This document shows, piece after piece, positions 18,951-27,490 of a stretch of DNA of 64,000 bases. This DNA is from Paenibacillus sp. Root444D2 (lineage in GTDB: Bacteria > Bacillota > Bacilli > Paenibacillales > NBRC-103111). The notes under the pieces were generated by a model. That model had not been told where the DNA came from and did not search any database. It saw only the letters and a list, made by a program, of their open reading frames with translations. The position numbers and the translations under genes are program-made. The stretch is taken from positions 29,815-93,814 of the forward strand of contig NZ_LMEO01000013.1 in NCBI RefSeq assembly GCF_001426375.1, read 5' to 3'. Within the stretch, counting starts at the first letter, position 1; every line of letters starts with the position of its first letter.

Positions 18951-20147
18951 CTAGACGCTGCTGATGGTTGATGCCTTCTGGGAGAGGACACTGCACACCA
19001 CATCTAGGGCTTGATCTAAATCTTCTTGCGGTATGGTCAAAGCGGGCACCAGACGAATAACGTTTGGCCCTGCCGGAATCACGAGTACACCTTGCTTATG
19101 AATTTCGCTAATGATTTCACCTGCTGGCTGTGTGCATTCAATCCCAATTAAGAGACCAATGCCGCGAATATTGCTGATAAGCGGATTGCCTGCAAGCTTG
19201 CTCTCCAGCTTCTTCACCGTATATGCGCCTAATTCCGCAGCACGTTCAGGCAATTTATTTGAGATAATCGTGTCAACAGCCGCATATCCTGCAGCCGTAG
19301 CTATCGGCGTTCCACCAAAAGTTGACCCGTGGCTTCCAGCGCTGAATGCTTCAGCCAAGAACGCTTTGCCTAACATAGCGCCGATCGGAAACCCTCCACC
19401 AAGGCCTTTGGCCAACGTGAAAATATCCGGCTCCACCCCATAATGCTCATAGGCAAAAAGCTTACCCGTACGTCCCACACCCGTCTGGATTTCATCCACG
19501 ATCAGAAGCAGATTTTCTTGCTTGCAAAGCTCTGCAATTTGTTTCACAAACTCTGGATCAGCCGGCAGTACGCCGCCTTCCCCTTGCACCATCTCCAGCA
19601 TGATGGCACATGTGTGCTCATTTACGAGATTGCGAACAGCCTCAAAATCGTTATAAGGCGCATAGACGAAGCCTCCAGGAAGCGGATGGAAGCCTTCCTT
19701 CACTTTATCCTGCCCTGTAGCCGTCAATGTCGCCAGCGTGCGTCCGTGGAACGACATGTTGAACGTGATAATCTCGTACCGACCATTGTTCAAAACCTTC
19801 TGGTTATAGCGACGTGCCAGCTTAATTGCAGCCTCATTCGCTTCCGCACCAGTTGAACAGAAGAATACCGCGTCTGCACAGCTGTTATCTGTAAGTAGTG
19901 TAGCCAGTTTCTCCTGATTCGGAATATGGAAAAGATTGCTCACATGCCATACTTGATCGAGCTGTTCAATCAACTTTTCCTTCACCGCTTGAGGCGCGTG
20001 CCCGAGGTTCGTCACCGCGATCCCGCTCATCAAGTCGATGTATTCCTTGCCTGTATCATCCCACAGACGGCTGCCCTCACCCTTTACTAGTGTGATTGGA
20101 TATCTTGCGTAGGTTGGAAATAGCGAGCTTTTTCCTGTTTCAGTCAT
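18951..20147 (-). CDS. argD: Acetylornithine aminotransferase
   Basis: ArgD transfers an amino group to N-acetylglutamate semialdehyde, giving N-acetylornithine. It is a class III PLP aminotransferase: [19 protein letters not shown], the aspartate in [12 protein letters not shown], and the PLP lysine in [14 protein letters not shown] are all present. Of two close ATGs, the second (20147) is favoured by AAGGAGGG about seven bases upstream; the first lies only three bases after it. The result is 398 residues, family-length. It precedes argF. Confidence 0.96.
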   Translation of the reverse strand: MTETGKSSLFPTYARYPITLVKGEGSRLWDDTGKEYIDLMSGIAVTNLGHAPQAVKEKLIEQLDQVWHVSNLFHIPNQEKLATLLTDNSCADAVFFCSTGAEANEAAIKLARRYNQKVLNNGRYEIITFNMSFHGRTLATLTATGQDKVKEGFHPLPGGFVYAPYNDFEAVRNLVNEHTCAIMLEMVQGEGGVLPADPEFVKQIAELCKQENLLLIVDEIQTGVGRTGKLFAYEHYGVEPDIFTLAKGLGGGFPIGAMLGKAFLAEAFSAGSHGSTFGGTPIATAAGYAAVDTIISNKLPERAAELGAYTVKKLESKLAGNPLISNIRGIGLLIGIECTQPAGEIISEIHKQGVLVIPAGPNVIRLVPALTIPQEDLDQALDVVCSVLSQKASTISSV

Positions 20148-20174
20148 GTACATTCCCTCCTTAAAGTTTGTGGT

Positions 20175-20450
20175 TCAACCCATGAGCTCGAACTTATGCC
20201 AAGCTAGATAAAGACATATTGCTGCAGCTGCAAATAAAATGATAGCCGTTACTCGATTCCTTCCCATCTTCATCCCGTATGCGATGAAAAAGATGGCTGC
20301 CGCTAATTTGGAGAAGCCTTGGTAAGCTGGATCACTCGAAAAGTAGGAATTGCTAAAAATAAGTGCAATAAGCAAGGTTGTCGAAATAAGTATTTTAAAC
20401 CATAAGGGCTCTCTTCGGAATTGTTTAAACATAAAAGTAATCCGCTGCAT
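20175..20450 (-). CDS. Small membrane protein of unknown function inside the arg cluster
   Basis: The 91-residue product has three hydrophobic segments (FKILISTTLLIALIFSN, KLAAAIFFIAYGM, VTAIILFAAAAICLYLAW) separated by basic loops. I do not recognise the family. GGAGGT lies eight bases before the ATG. It ends about 28 bases before argD and starts after the palindrome region that follows argB, so it may share the arg transcript. No function is proposed. Confidence 0.65.
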   Translation of the reverse strand: MQRITFMFKQFRREPLWFKILISTTLLIALIFSNSYFSSDPAYQGFSKLAAAIFFIAYGMKMGRNRVTAIILFAAAAICLYLAWHKFELMG

Positions 20451-20490
20451 CACAGATACCTCCGTTCAAAAACCTTTGATTATTGAGTGG

Positions 20491-20724
20491 TAACGATGTT
20501 TTTCATCGCTATGGAGGCAGCCTGACATTAATCCTTAGTTACAGCGATGAAAATCATCGTTAAGTGAGTCAATTTACAGGTAAACCTACATTACGGCCTT
20601 ATTTAAGAATGAAATACATCGTTAAACTCGCTCCGGAGTCTTGTAGTTGCACCATTAGGATGAAAAACATCGTTATTGCGGTATTTGCAATATTTTAGCC
20701 AATGCAATGAAAAACATTGTTATC
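20491..20724. repeat. Five diverged CGATG-type palindromes between argB and the small membrane gene
   Basis: Related units sit at 20491-20511, 20543-20563, 20606-20624, 20658-20677 and 20704-20723. Their consensus is CGATGAAAAACATCGTTA, an inverted repeat of CGATG and CATCG around an A-rich centre. The first unit is inverted relative to the others. Spacing between starts is 52, 63, 52 and 46 bases. The rest of this 333-base gap holds no gene. Confidence 0.75.
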
Positions 20725-20786
20725 TACAACCCAACTTGGTGGATGTATTCCTCATATCATTTCTTTTCGGTTACTTAGTGTGCTTG

Positions 20787-21578
20787 TTAACGCACAATCC
20801 TCGTGCCAATCCCCGTGCCCTTCAGCACTTTGCTCAGCACATTCGGCTCAGAGCCGTTCACGATGACAACTTCTTGGACCCTGCCTTGAATGCAAGCAAT
20901 CGCTGCTCGAACCTTCGGAATCATGCCCCCGTAGATATCACCGTTCGCGATCATTTCTTCAATCTCTGCCACGCTGACAACGGGAAGCACCTGCTTCTTG
21001 CCATCGACTGTTTTCATAATGCCGGGAACGTCTGTCACCACAACCATCTGCTCTACACCAAGGTGAGAAGCAACAGCCCCTGCTGCTGTATCGGCATTAA
21101 TGTTATAACGCTGGCCGCCATCGGCGCCAAGCCCAACGGGAGCGATCACCGGGATGTAACCCATGTTTACGATACCTTGAATCAGCTCAGCGTTCACTTT
21201 CGTGACATCACCAACAAGGCCAACCTCGTGGCTATTCGCCACTGGCTTCGCTTCAATTAAATGTCCATCCACACCAGACAATCCAAGCGCCATTGCGCCT
21301 GTTAACTGAATTCGGCGGACGATCTCTTTGTTAATCTGACCGGAAAGCACCATCTCAACGACGTCCAATACTGCTTCATTCGTTACCCGCAGACCGTTCA
21401 CGAAACCGGACTCAATCCCGAGCTTCCCGAGCGTTTCCGAAATGGCAGGACCGCCGCCGTGAACGATGACCGTTACAATGCCCTCATCCTGAAGCTGACG
21501 CATATCTTCAAAGAAACTAAACGGTAATGCCGCCAGCGTGCTGCCGCCGCATTTCATCACAAAGCAATTGTTCTTCAC
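20787..21578 (-). CDS. argB: Acetylglutamate kinase
   Basis: ArgB phosphorylates N-acetylglutamate, the second step of arginine synthesis. The 263-residue product has the amino-acid-kinase N-terminus FVMKCGGSTL, the glycine loop IVHGGGPAISETL, the NAG-binding GLRVTNEAVLDVVEMVLSG cut here to its core, NADTAAGAVASHL, and VTDVPGIM. It lacks the N-terminal helix of arginine-inhibited hexameric types, so feedback by arginine is less likely. GTG at 21578 has AAAGGGGAA upstream. It lies between argJ and a palindrome-rich gap. Confidence 0.97.
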   Translation of the reverse strand: MKNNCFVMKCGGSTLAALPFSFFEDMRQLQDEGIVTVIVHGGGPAISETLGKLGIESGFVNGLRVTNEAVLDVVEMVLSGQINKEIVRRIQLTGAMALGLSGVDGHLIEAKPVANSHEVGLVGDVTKVNAELIQGIVNMGYIPVIAPVGLGADGGQRYNINADTAAGAVASHLGVEQMVVVTDVPGIMKTVDGKKQVLPVVSVAEIEEMIANGDIYGGMIPKVRAAIACIQGRVQEVVIVNGSEPNVLSKVLKGTGIGTRIVR

Positions 21579-21639
21579 GAGCTTTCGTTCCCCTTTGCTT
21601 CCTTATGTGCGATCCTAAGTGCAAAAACTTAACTAATAC

Positions 21640-22866
21640 CTAAGTTCGATAAGCCGCATTGATCCGCACATAATCATATGTTAAATCGCAGCCCCAGCCC
21701 GTTGCTTTGCCAGCGCCCATATGTAAATTCACATGAATTTGAATCGTGTCTGTTTTCAAATAAGCAAGCGCCGCTTCCTCGTCGAACTTCACCGGACGCG
21801 ACTGCTCAAGAACTGCGATATCGCCCAAGCGAATATCGACGGTGTTCACGTTCACCGGCTGTCCTGAGTAACCTACAGCTGCAATGATCCGACCCCAGTT
21901 CGCATCCGCGCCATAAACAGCGGATTTGACCAAGCTAGAGCCAATGATCGACTTCACGATCTTACGTGCCGCATCGTCGCTCTCCGCACCGACTACTGTC
22001 GTCTCGATCAGCTTCGTTGCGCCCTCGCCGTCGCGCGCAATCGCCTTGGCGAGGTACTCGCCAACGTACTGGAACCCTGCCGCGAATGCTTCCCAATCCG
22101 GATGCTCCGGATTCAAAGCTTCGCCGCCGGCCAGCCCGCTTGCCATCGCCACGACCATGTCGTTGGTGCTAGTATCCCCGTCAACAGTAATCATGTTGAA
22201 CGTGGTATCCGTGATCCTGCTCAGCAGCAGCTGCAGGTATTCGCTATCAATCGGCGCGTCGGTTGTCATGAAACCGAGCATCGTTGCCATGTTCGGGTGA
22301 ATCATCCCCGAACCCTTCGCTGCCCCGGCAATGTGAACCTCCTTGCCGCCAACGACAACACGGACGCACGTCATCTTCTGCGTGAGATCCGTGGTCAGGA
22401 TCGCTTGGCAGAAGTCGTTTCCACCTTCTGCCTTCACTTTAGCAGGCAGCTGCTCGATGCCGCTGAGTACTTTCCCCATCGGCAGTAACTCGCCGATGAC
22501 GCCCGTGCTCGTCACGCCGACGTGGTGCTCCGCCACGCCTAGCGCTTTCGCACTAGCAGCGCGCATCGCGTATGCGTCGTCCTCGCCTTGCTGGCCGGTA
22601 CACGCATTCGCGTTACCGCTGTTGACGATCATCGCCTGCAGCTTGCCGCCTTGGGCGATGCTCTCCTGCGTCACGCGCAGCGGTGCCGCTTGGAATGCAT
22701 TCAGCGTGTAAACGCCTGCCGCTGTCGCCGGTACATCACAGACGATTGCGCCTAGATCATAGCGCTCCGTCTTCTTTAATCCACAGTGCAGACCACCTGC
22801 ACGAAAGCCTTTCGGCGTCGTTACTGTGCCCTCTGGCACGACAGTAAAGCTTACTAGATCTAGCAT
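21640..22866 (-). CDS. argJ: Bifunctional ornithine acetyltransferase / N-acetylglutamate synthase
   Basis: ArgJ recycles acetyl groups from N-acetylornithine to glutamate and may also use acetyl-CoA. The proenzyme cuts itself before a threonine; the expected site is seen as KGSGMIHPNMATMLGF, with the Ala-Thr/Met-Leu motif. Family text GNANACTGQQG and GVTSTGVIGELLPM is present. With 408 residues it is complete. Having argJ explains why no argE or argA is needed for a recycling route. It lies 30 bases after argC and 61 before argB. Confidence 0.96.
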   Translation of the reverse strand: MLDLVSFTVVPEGTVTTPKGFRAGGLHCGLKKTERYDLGAIVCDVPATAAGVYTLNAFQAAPLRVTQESIAQGGKLQAMIVNSGNANACTGQQGEDDAYAMRAASAKALGVAEHHVGVTSTGVIGELLPMGKVLSGIEQLPAKVKAEGGNDFCQAILTTDLTQKMTCVRVVVGGKEVHIAGAAKGSGMIHPNMATMLGFMTTDAPIDSEYLQLLLSRITDTTFNMITVDGDTSTNDMVVAMASGLAGGEALNPEHPDWEAFAAGFQYVGEYLAKAIARDGEGATKLIETTVVGAESDDAARKIVKSIIGSSLVKSAVYGADANWGRIIAAVGYSGQPVNVNTVDIRLGDIAVLEQSRPVKFDEEAALAYLKTDTIQIHVNLHMGAGKATGWGCDLTYDYVRINAAYRT

Positions 22867-22896
22867 GTTCGTCCTTCACCTGTCCTCATCTTCTCG

Positions 22897-23946
22897 TTAT
22901 GGATACACCGGTGCGAACAACAGCCCTGTCGTTTCGTCCCAGCCTTGCATCAAATTCAAATTCTGAATAGCCTGACCTGCAGCGCCTTTAACCACATTGT
23001 CGATGACAGAAACGATAGTCACACGCCCCGTGCGCTCATCCACCGCAAAACCGATATCGCAGTAGTTCGATCCGAACACTTCCTTCGTAGAAGGGAGCTT
23101 ACCATTTTGACGAATCCGCACAAACCTCCGGCCTTCATAATACTGGCGGTACAATTCGATAAAATCCTCGGCGGTGTGTTCACCTTGTATAGTTGCATAC
23201 ATGGTAGACATAATTCCGCGAGTCATAGGCACAAGATGTGTCGTAAACGTCGTAACAACCGGTTTACCTGCAACACGGCTGAGCGCTTGCTCGATTTCCG
23301 GAATATGCTGATGCTTATTCACTTTATAAGCTGTTAAATTCTCATTCACTTCCGCGTAGTGCACGCCCAGATTAACTCCGCGCCCCGCGCCGGACACGCC
23401 GGATTTGGCATCAATAATAATCGTAGATGGATCGATCCAACCCGCTTTGACTGCAGGAATGAGACCAAGCAGCGTCGCTGTCGGATAGCAGCCTGGGTTA
23501 GCGATTAAATCACTGCCCTTCACTTCATCCCCGAACACCTCAGACAAACCATAAATCGATTGCTCCAATGTTTCCTCGGAAGCTGCCGGCTTTTTATACC
23601 ATTTTTCATAGTCGGCACTAGATTTCAATCTTAAATCCCCAGAAATATCAATGACCTTCAGGCCAGCTGCCAGAAGCTTTGGTGAAAGTTCTGCACTCAC
23701 ACCAGCTGGTGTCGCCAAGAACACAATGTCCGCTTTGCCCGCAATCAAATCAACATCAAGCACATCTAGAATATCCACAACCACTTCCTGCAAGTGTGGA
23801 AAATGCTCCGCAAGCGGCGCTCCTGCATTAGAAGTCGAGATGACCGAAGTGATCTGTACCAAAGGATGCGCCTGCAACAGACGAATCAACTCCGCACCAC
23901 CATAACCTGTGGCTCCAATAATAGCCGCTCTAACTCCTTGACTCAT
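22897..23946 (-). CDS. argC: N-acetyl-gamma-glutamyl-phosphate reductase
   Basis: ArgC reduces N-acetylglutamyl phosphate to the semialdehyde using NADPH. The 349-residue product has the nucleotide loop IIGATGYGGAELIRLL, the catalytic cysteine in ANPGCYPTATLL, and SGVSGAGRG. GGGAGGG lies just upstream of the ATG. It is the first gene of the arg run, and the only good promoter with an operator-like palindrome lies directly in front of it, so the cluster is probably controlled here, most likely by an ArgR/AhrC-type repressor that is not encoded in the window. Confidence 0.97.
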   Translation of the reverse strand: MSQGVRAAIIGATGYGGAELIRLLQAHPLVQITSVISTSNAGAPLAEHFPHLQEVVVDILDVLDVDLIAGKADIVFLATPAGVSAELSPKLLAAGLKVIDISGDLRLKSSADYEKWYKKPAASEETLEQSIYGLSEVFGDEVKGSDLIANPGCYPTATLLGLIPAVKAGWIDPSTIIIDAKSGVSGAGRGVNLGVHYAEVNENLTAYKVNKHQHIPEIEQALSRVAGKPVVTTFTTHLVPMTRGIMSTMYATIQGEHTAEDFIELYRQYYEGRRFVRIRQNGKLPSTKEVFGSNYCDIGFAVDERTGRVTIVSVIDNVVKGAAGQAIQNLNLMQGWDETTGLLFAPVYP

Positions 23947-23980
23947 TCGAATTTCCCTCCCGATGTTCCGAAAATATATG

Positions 23981-24013
23981 TATTATTATACAGTCGTATA
24001 CATAATAATTCAA
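23981..24013 (-). promoter_or_regulatory. argC promoter with overlapping operator-like palindrome
   Basis: On minus, -35 TTGAAT and -10 TATAAT are separated by exactly 17 bases. An inverted repeat TATTATgTATAC-gact-GTATAATAATA covers the spacer and the -10. A/T-rich 18-bp palindromes of this kind are typical ArgR boxes, but the match to the classic TGAAT...ATTCA core is poor, so the regulator is inferred from context. Confidence 0.6.
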
Positions 24014-24233
24014 TGAATTTTTTTATGCGGATTTTGACAATAGAATTGTGCATACGCAAGGCATTTCAAGGATTTTTTACATTAAAATCGACAAACCTTT
24101 TATTCTTTGGGTTCCTGCCTTCCGACAAGAAGTATACATAATATGCATCGTTTAAACGCAACATGTGCATAAAAACATTTTTTTCTTATCGATTCCTATT
24201 TATTTAACAAATCAATTATCCCAAATTATACGG

Positions 24234-24254
24234 CATACAGGCAAATCCTGTATG
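24234..24254. other. 8-bp perfect inverted repeat between yitT and argC
   Basis: CATACAGG-caaat-CCTGTATG. No T run follows on either strand, so it is more likely an operator or RNA hairpin than a terminator. The surrounding gap 24014-24297 shows nothing else. Confidence 0.3.
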
Positions 24255-24297
24255 TGATTAATTCAAATTATTCAAGAAGTGTGGGTAAGTAGTATGG

Positions 24298-24359
24298 TTA
24301 TCCACAAATTATACACACTTTATCCACAAGCCACTCATTCCTCAACAAAGTTATACACA
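24298..24359 (+). promoter_or_regulatory. Cluster of four DnaA-box-like sites
   Basis: TTATCCACA at 24298 and 24320 match the DnaA-box consensus exactly; TTATACACA at 24309 and 24351 differ by one base. The first three start exactly 11 bases apart, on the same strand. No origin unwinding region or dnaA gene is here, so this would be a DnaA-binding cluster away from the origin. Confidence 0.55.
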
Positions 24360-24383
24360 AAAAGACGCACTATAAGTGCGCCA
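24359..24383 (-). terminator. Terminator of yitT
   Basis: On minus GCGCACT-tat-AGTGCGTC is followed by TTTTTG, about 25 bases after the yitT stop. Confidence 0.8.
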
Positions 24384-24403
24384 ATCTATCACAAAGCTTC
24401 TCG

Positions 24404-25273
24404 CTATGCATGTCGTTTGAAACCTTCCCCTAGTACCTCATTCGTTTCGCTCAAAATGACAAAAGCCTGCGGATCCACCGACTGGACTAATGTTTTCAAT
24501 CGACTTACTTCATTTTGTTTCACAACGACCATTAAGACCGTTCGCGATTCGCCTGTAAATCCCCCGGACCCATTAAGTTCCGTAAGTCCGCGGTCCAAAT
24601 CGTATAAAATCGCCTTACGTATGGCTTCTGTATGATCAGAAATAATGAAGGCCACTTTGGCATAGTTGAAGCCGAGTTGAACGATATCGATCGTTTTCGT
24701 AGTGACAAATAACCCAATTAACCCGTACAGGGCATTCTCCGGTGTGAAAACAAGCGCAGAGCTTAGAATGACCAAACCATCAAAAATCGCTACCGAAAAG
24801 CCTAAACTTAAGCCCGTGTATTTATGCAGCATTTGCGCGGCCAACCCAAGTCCGCCTGTGGATCCTCGCCCTCGAAAGACAATACCGAGTCCAAGTCCAA
24901 CACCAATGCCCCCATAGACAGATGCTAGCAAGGGATTATGCGTAGGCACCCCTAAATGGCTTGTTACAAGTACGCATAGTGGAAATATGACCGACCCGAC
25001 TGCCGCCTTAACCCCGAATTGCCCGCCTAGTAACCATAGGGCTAACAAGAAAATCGGTATGTTCAGTGCCCACTGCGTAATCGCTGGGTTTAAGCCCGTC
25101 AAATGCTGAACAATCGTAGAAATACCTGAAACCCCACCTGTCGCAATTTGATTGGGGTTCAAAAAACAGTTAAAACTAGCCGCCATAATCAGCGAGCCGA
25201 TCAACATCAATATATACTCAAATACGGTATGTGCTGGACTTCCTATCCGTATTCGCGGTTCATTTCTGGGCAC
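24404..25273 (-). CDS. YitT family membrane protein (DUF161 and DUF2179)
   Basis: YitT proteins are multi-pass membrane proteins of unknown transport or sensing function, common in several paralogues in Bacillales. The product has five or six hydrophobic segments (EYILMLIGSLIMAASFNCFL, then a glycine-rich GVSGISTIVQH loop and GGIGVGLGLGIVFRGRGSTGG) and a C-terminal DUF2179 domain (VAFIISDHTEAIRKAILYDL, RGLTELNGSGGFTG). The GTG at 25273 is preferred because AGAGGAGGG is seven bases upstream; an ATG at 25297 would add eight residues with no good ribosome site. Downstream of it is a terminator. Confidence 0.88.
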   Translation of the reverse strand: MPRNEPRIRIGSPAHTVFEYILMLIGSLIMAASFNCFLNPNQIATGGVSGISTIVQHLTGLNPAITQWALNIPIFLLALWLLGGQFGVKAAVGSVIFPLCVLVTSHLGVPTHNPLLASVYGGIGVGLGLGIVFRGRGSTGGLGLAAQMLHKYTGLSLGFSVAIFDGLVILSSALVFTPENALYGLIGLFVTTKTIDIVQLGFNYAKVAFIISDHTEAIRKAILYDLDRGLTELNGSGGFTGESRTVLMVVVKQNEVSRLKTLVQSVDPQAFVILSETNEVLGEGFKRHA

Positions 25274-25313
25274 GAACGGCCCTCCTCTCGGTACCATCTA
25301 ATCAGGCCCACAA

Positions 25314-26132
25314 CTACAACAGGGGTGCACTCATATTTTTACCGTAAAATATTTCGTCCATTTCCCACTTTACACTTTCTGTTATGTCCTTCTGCTCCGC
25401 TTCGCTCAACTTGTCTTTCGTATAACCGAACAAATAATTGTTTAAATCAAATTTCTTCAGCTTACATTTTGTATGAAAAATATTCTCCTGATACACGTTC
25501 ACATCGATCATGTCGTACATGTTTTTGATTTCCTCAGGAATGTAGTTCTGAATCGAACTAATATCATGATCAATAAACAGCTTATGCCCGTTTATATCCC
25601 GTGTGAAGCCTCGAACCCGATAATCCATCGTCATAATATCCGTATCGAAGGAATGGATTAAGTAATTCAGTGCCTTTAGCGGCGAAATTTCCCCGCATGT
25701 GGATACATCAATGTCCGCCCTAAACGTGCTGATCCCTTCATCTGGGTGGTATTCCGGATAGGTATGAACCGTGATATGGCTGGTATTCAGGTGCATAAGT
25801 ACCGTCTCCGGCAGGGGCCCAGGGGATTCCTCAAATGAAGTTTCAGGAGCACCCTCCACAGGGCCTTCTGAAACCAACATCGTTACGCTTGCCCCTTGCG
25901 GATCATAATCCTGCTTAGCCACATTGAGCACATGAGCACCGATGATATCCGCTACCGCTTTGAGAATTTTGGTTAGCCGGGCAGCATTGTACTGTTCGTC
26001 AATATATTCTATGTAGGCTTCGCGCTCATCTTTGGTTCTGGTGTAACAGATATCGTACATATTGAAGCTCAATGATTTCGTAAGGTTGTTAAAGCCGTGC
26101 AGTGTAATGCGCTGCTCCGTAGTAAGTGTCAT
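25314..26132 (-). CDS. speD: S-adenosylmethionine decarboxylase proenzyme, long (E. coli-type) form
   Basis: SpeD decarboxylates SAM to give the aminopropyl donor for spermidine. The enzyme cuts itself to form a pyruvoyl group from a serine; this is seen as [20 protein letters not shown], where Ser opens the new chain. [19 protein letters not shown] gives the catalytic cysteine region. At 272 residues it is the long type rather than the ~125-residue Bacillus SpeH form. The ATG at 26132 has AAGGAGG upstream. No speE lies next to it. It is a stand-alone gene between yitT and prfB. Confidence 0.94.
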   Translation of the reverse strand: MTLTTEQRITLHGFNNLTKSLSFNMYDICYTRTKDEREAYIEYIDEQYNAARLTKILKAVADIIGAHVLNVAKQDYDPQGASVTMLVSEGPVEGAPETSFEESPGPLPETVLMHLNTSHITVHTYPEYHPDEGISTFRADIDVSTCGEISPLKALNYLIHSFDTDIMTMDYRVRGFTRDINGHKLFIDHDISSIQNYIPEEIKNMYDMIDVNVYQENIFHTKCKLKKFDLNNYLFGYTKDKLSEAEQKDITESVKWEMDEIFYGKNMSAPLL

Positions 26133-26199
26133 GTTTCTTCCTCCTTGTTGTTCCATCCCTACTAATTCTTTACCCAAACTCTGATTGACATTAAACTTG

Positions 26200-26229
26200 A
26201 AAAAATCCTACACCTTTCAGATGTAGGAT
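26200..26229 (-). terminator. Terminator after prfB
   Basis: On minus ATCCTACA-tctgaaagg-TGTAGGAT is followed by a T6 run. It ends the secA-prfB unit before speD. Confidence 0.85.
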
Positions 26230-26312
26230 AAACGTCTATTGCTCCATGTATGCGTTTTGTATTTAGTGTTCAGTGCACCAAGCTCTTCCAATACACAGCT
26301 CCTGTGCACGTT

Positions 26313-27426
26313 CTACTCAGGCTTCCGAATCTGATGACGAAGGTATGCATCGATGAACATATTGAGATCTCCGTCCATGACTGCGCCAATATTACCAGTT
26401 TCCGCTGAAGTCCTGTGATCTTTGACCATGCTATAGGGATGAAACACATAAGAACGAATCTGACTGCCCCAGGCAATGTCAGACTGCTCGCCGCGAATCT
26501 CTGCGAGATGCTTCAGCTGCTCTTCGATCTTCCGCTCGTAGAGCTTAGACCTAAGCATCTTCATCGCTTTCTCGCGGTTCTTAATCTGCGAGCGTTCTTG
26601 CTGACAGCTCACCACGACACCTGTCGGTATGTGCGTAATTCGCACAGCCGAATCCGTGGTGTTAATGTGTTGACCGCCGGCGCCGCTTGCGCGGTACGTG
26701 TCGATTTTGAGATCCTCGGAGCGGATCTCTCCTACGTCTGTGTCGTCTTCGATCTCCGGCATGACGTCACACGACGCAAACGAGGTGTGACGACGACCGG
26801 AGGCGTCGAACGGCGAGATCCGGACGAGCCGATGCACGCCTTTCTCCGCCTTCAAATAGCCGTAGGCGTTGAAGCCTGTGATCTGCAGCGTGACACTCTT
26901 CACGCCAGCTTCGTCGCCGGGCAAATAGTCGAGCACCTCGACTTTGTAGCCCCGCTTCTCCGCCCAGCGGCGGTACATGCGCAGCAGCATCTCCGCCCAG
27001 TCCTGCGACTCAGTGCCGCCCGCACCGGGATGCAGCTCCAGGATCGCATTCAGCCGGTCATACGGCTGATTGAGAAGCAAGCCTAGCTCGAAAGATTCGA
27101 GCTTCTTCTTCAAAGCATCGATGCCTGCTTCAATGTCTTTCGCTAGGCCGGCATCGCTCTCCTCTTCCTCGAGCTCGACCATGACCTGCAGGTCGTCGAA
27201 CTCGTTCGAGAAGCCTTGGAATTGATCGACGACACTTTTGATGGCGTTGAGATCCGCGATGGTCTTCTGGGCACGATCGTTATCGTCCCAGAAGTCCGGC
27301 GCCCCCATTTTTTCCTCAAAATCCCCGATCGCTTCGAGCTTATGATCTAAGTCAAAGAGACCCCCGTAATTCGGTTAGTCGCTTTGCTGTCTCTCTTAAA
27401 TCCTGTTTTACTTCTGGTTCCAGCAT
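26313..27426 (-). CDS. prfB: Peptide chain release factor 2, with programmed +1 frameshift
   Basis: RF2 ends translation at UGA and UAA. The first 24 codons run from ATG 27426 ([20 protein letters not shown]) to an in-frame TGA at 27354-27352, preceded by the SD-like GGGGG and CTT: the classic CTT-TGA-C slip site. Reading continues in the +1 frame as [16 protein letters not shown] to the stop at 26313, for about 370 residues in all. The SPF stop-codon motif (RISPFDASG) and the GGQ motif (GAGGQHIN) are intact. Low RF2 would pause the ribosome at UGA and favour the shift, so the gene regulates itself. It follows secA. Confidence 0.97.
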
Positions 27427-27490
27427 GTCTTACACCTCATTTATTCTCTCGTGCCTAGTTTATACAGATCATGGTAGCAAGCTAGCAGCT

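Noticed and set aside
24298..24359. Chromosome origin
   Set aside because: DnaA boxes are present, but there is no dnaA, dnaN or obvious unwinding element nearby.
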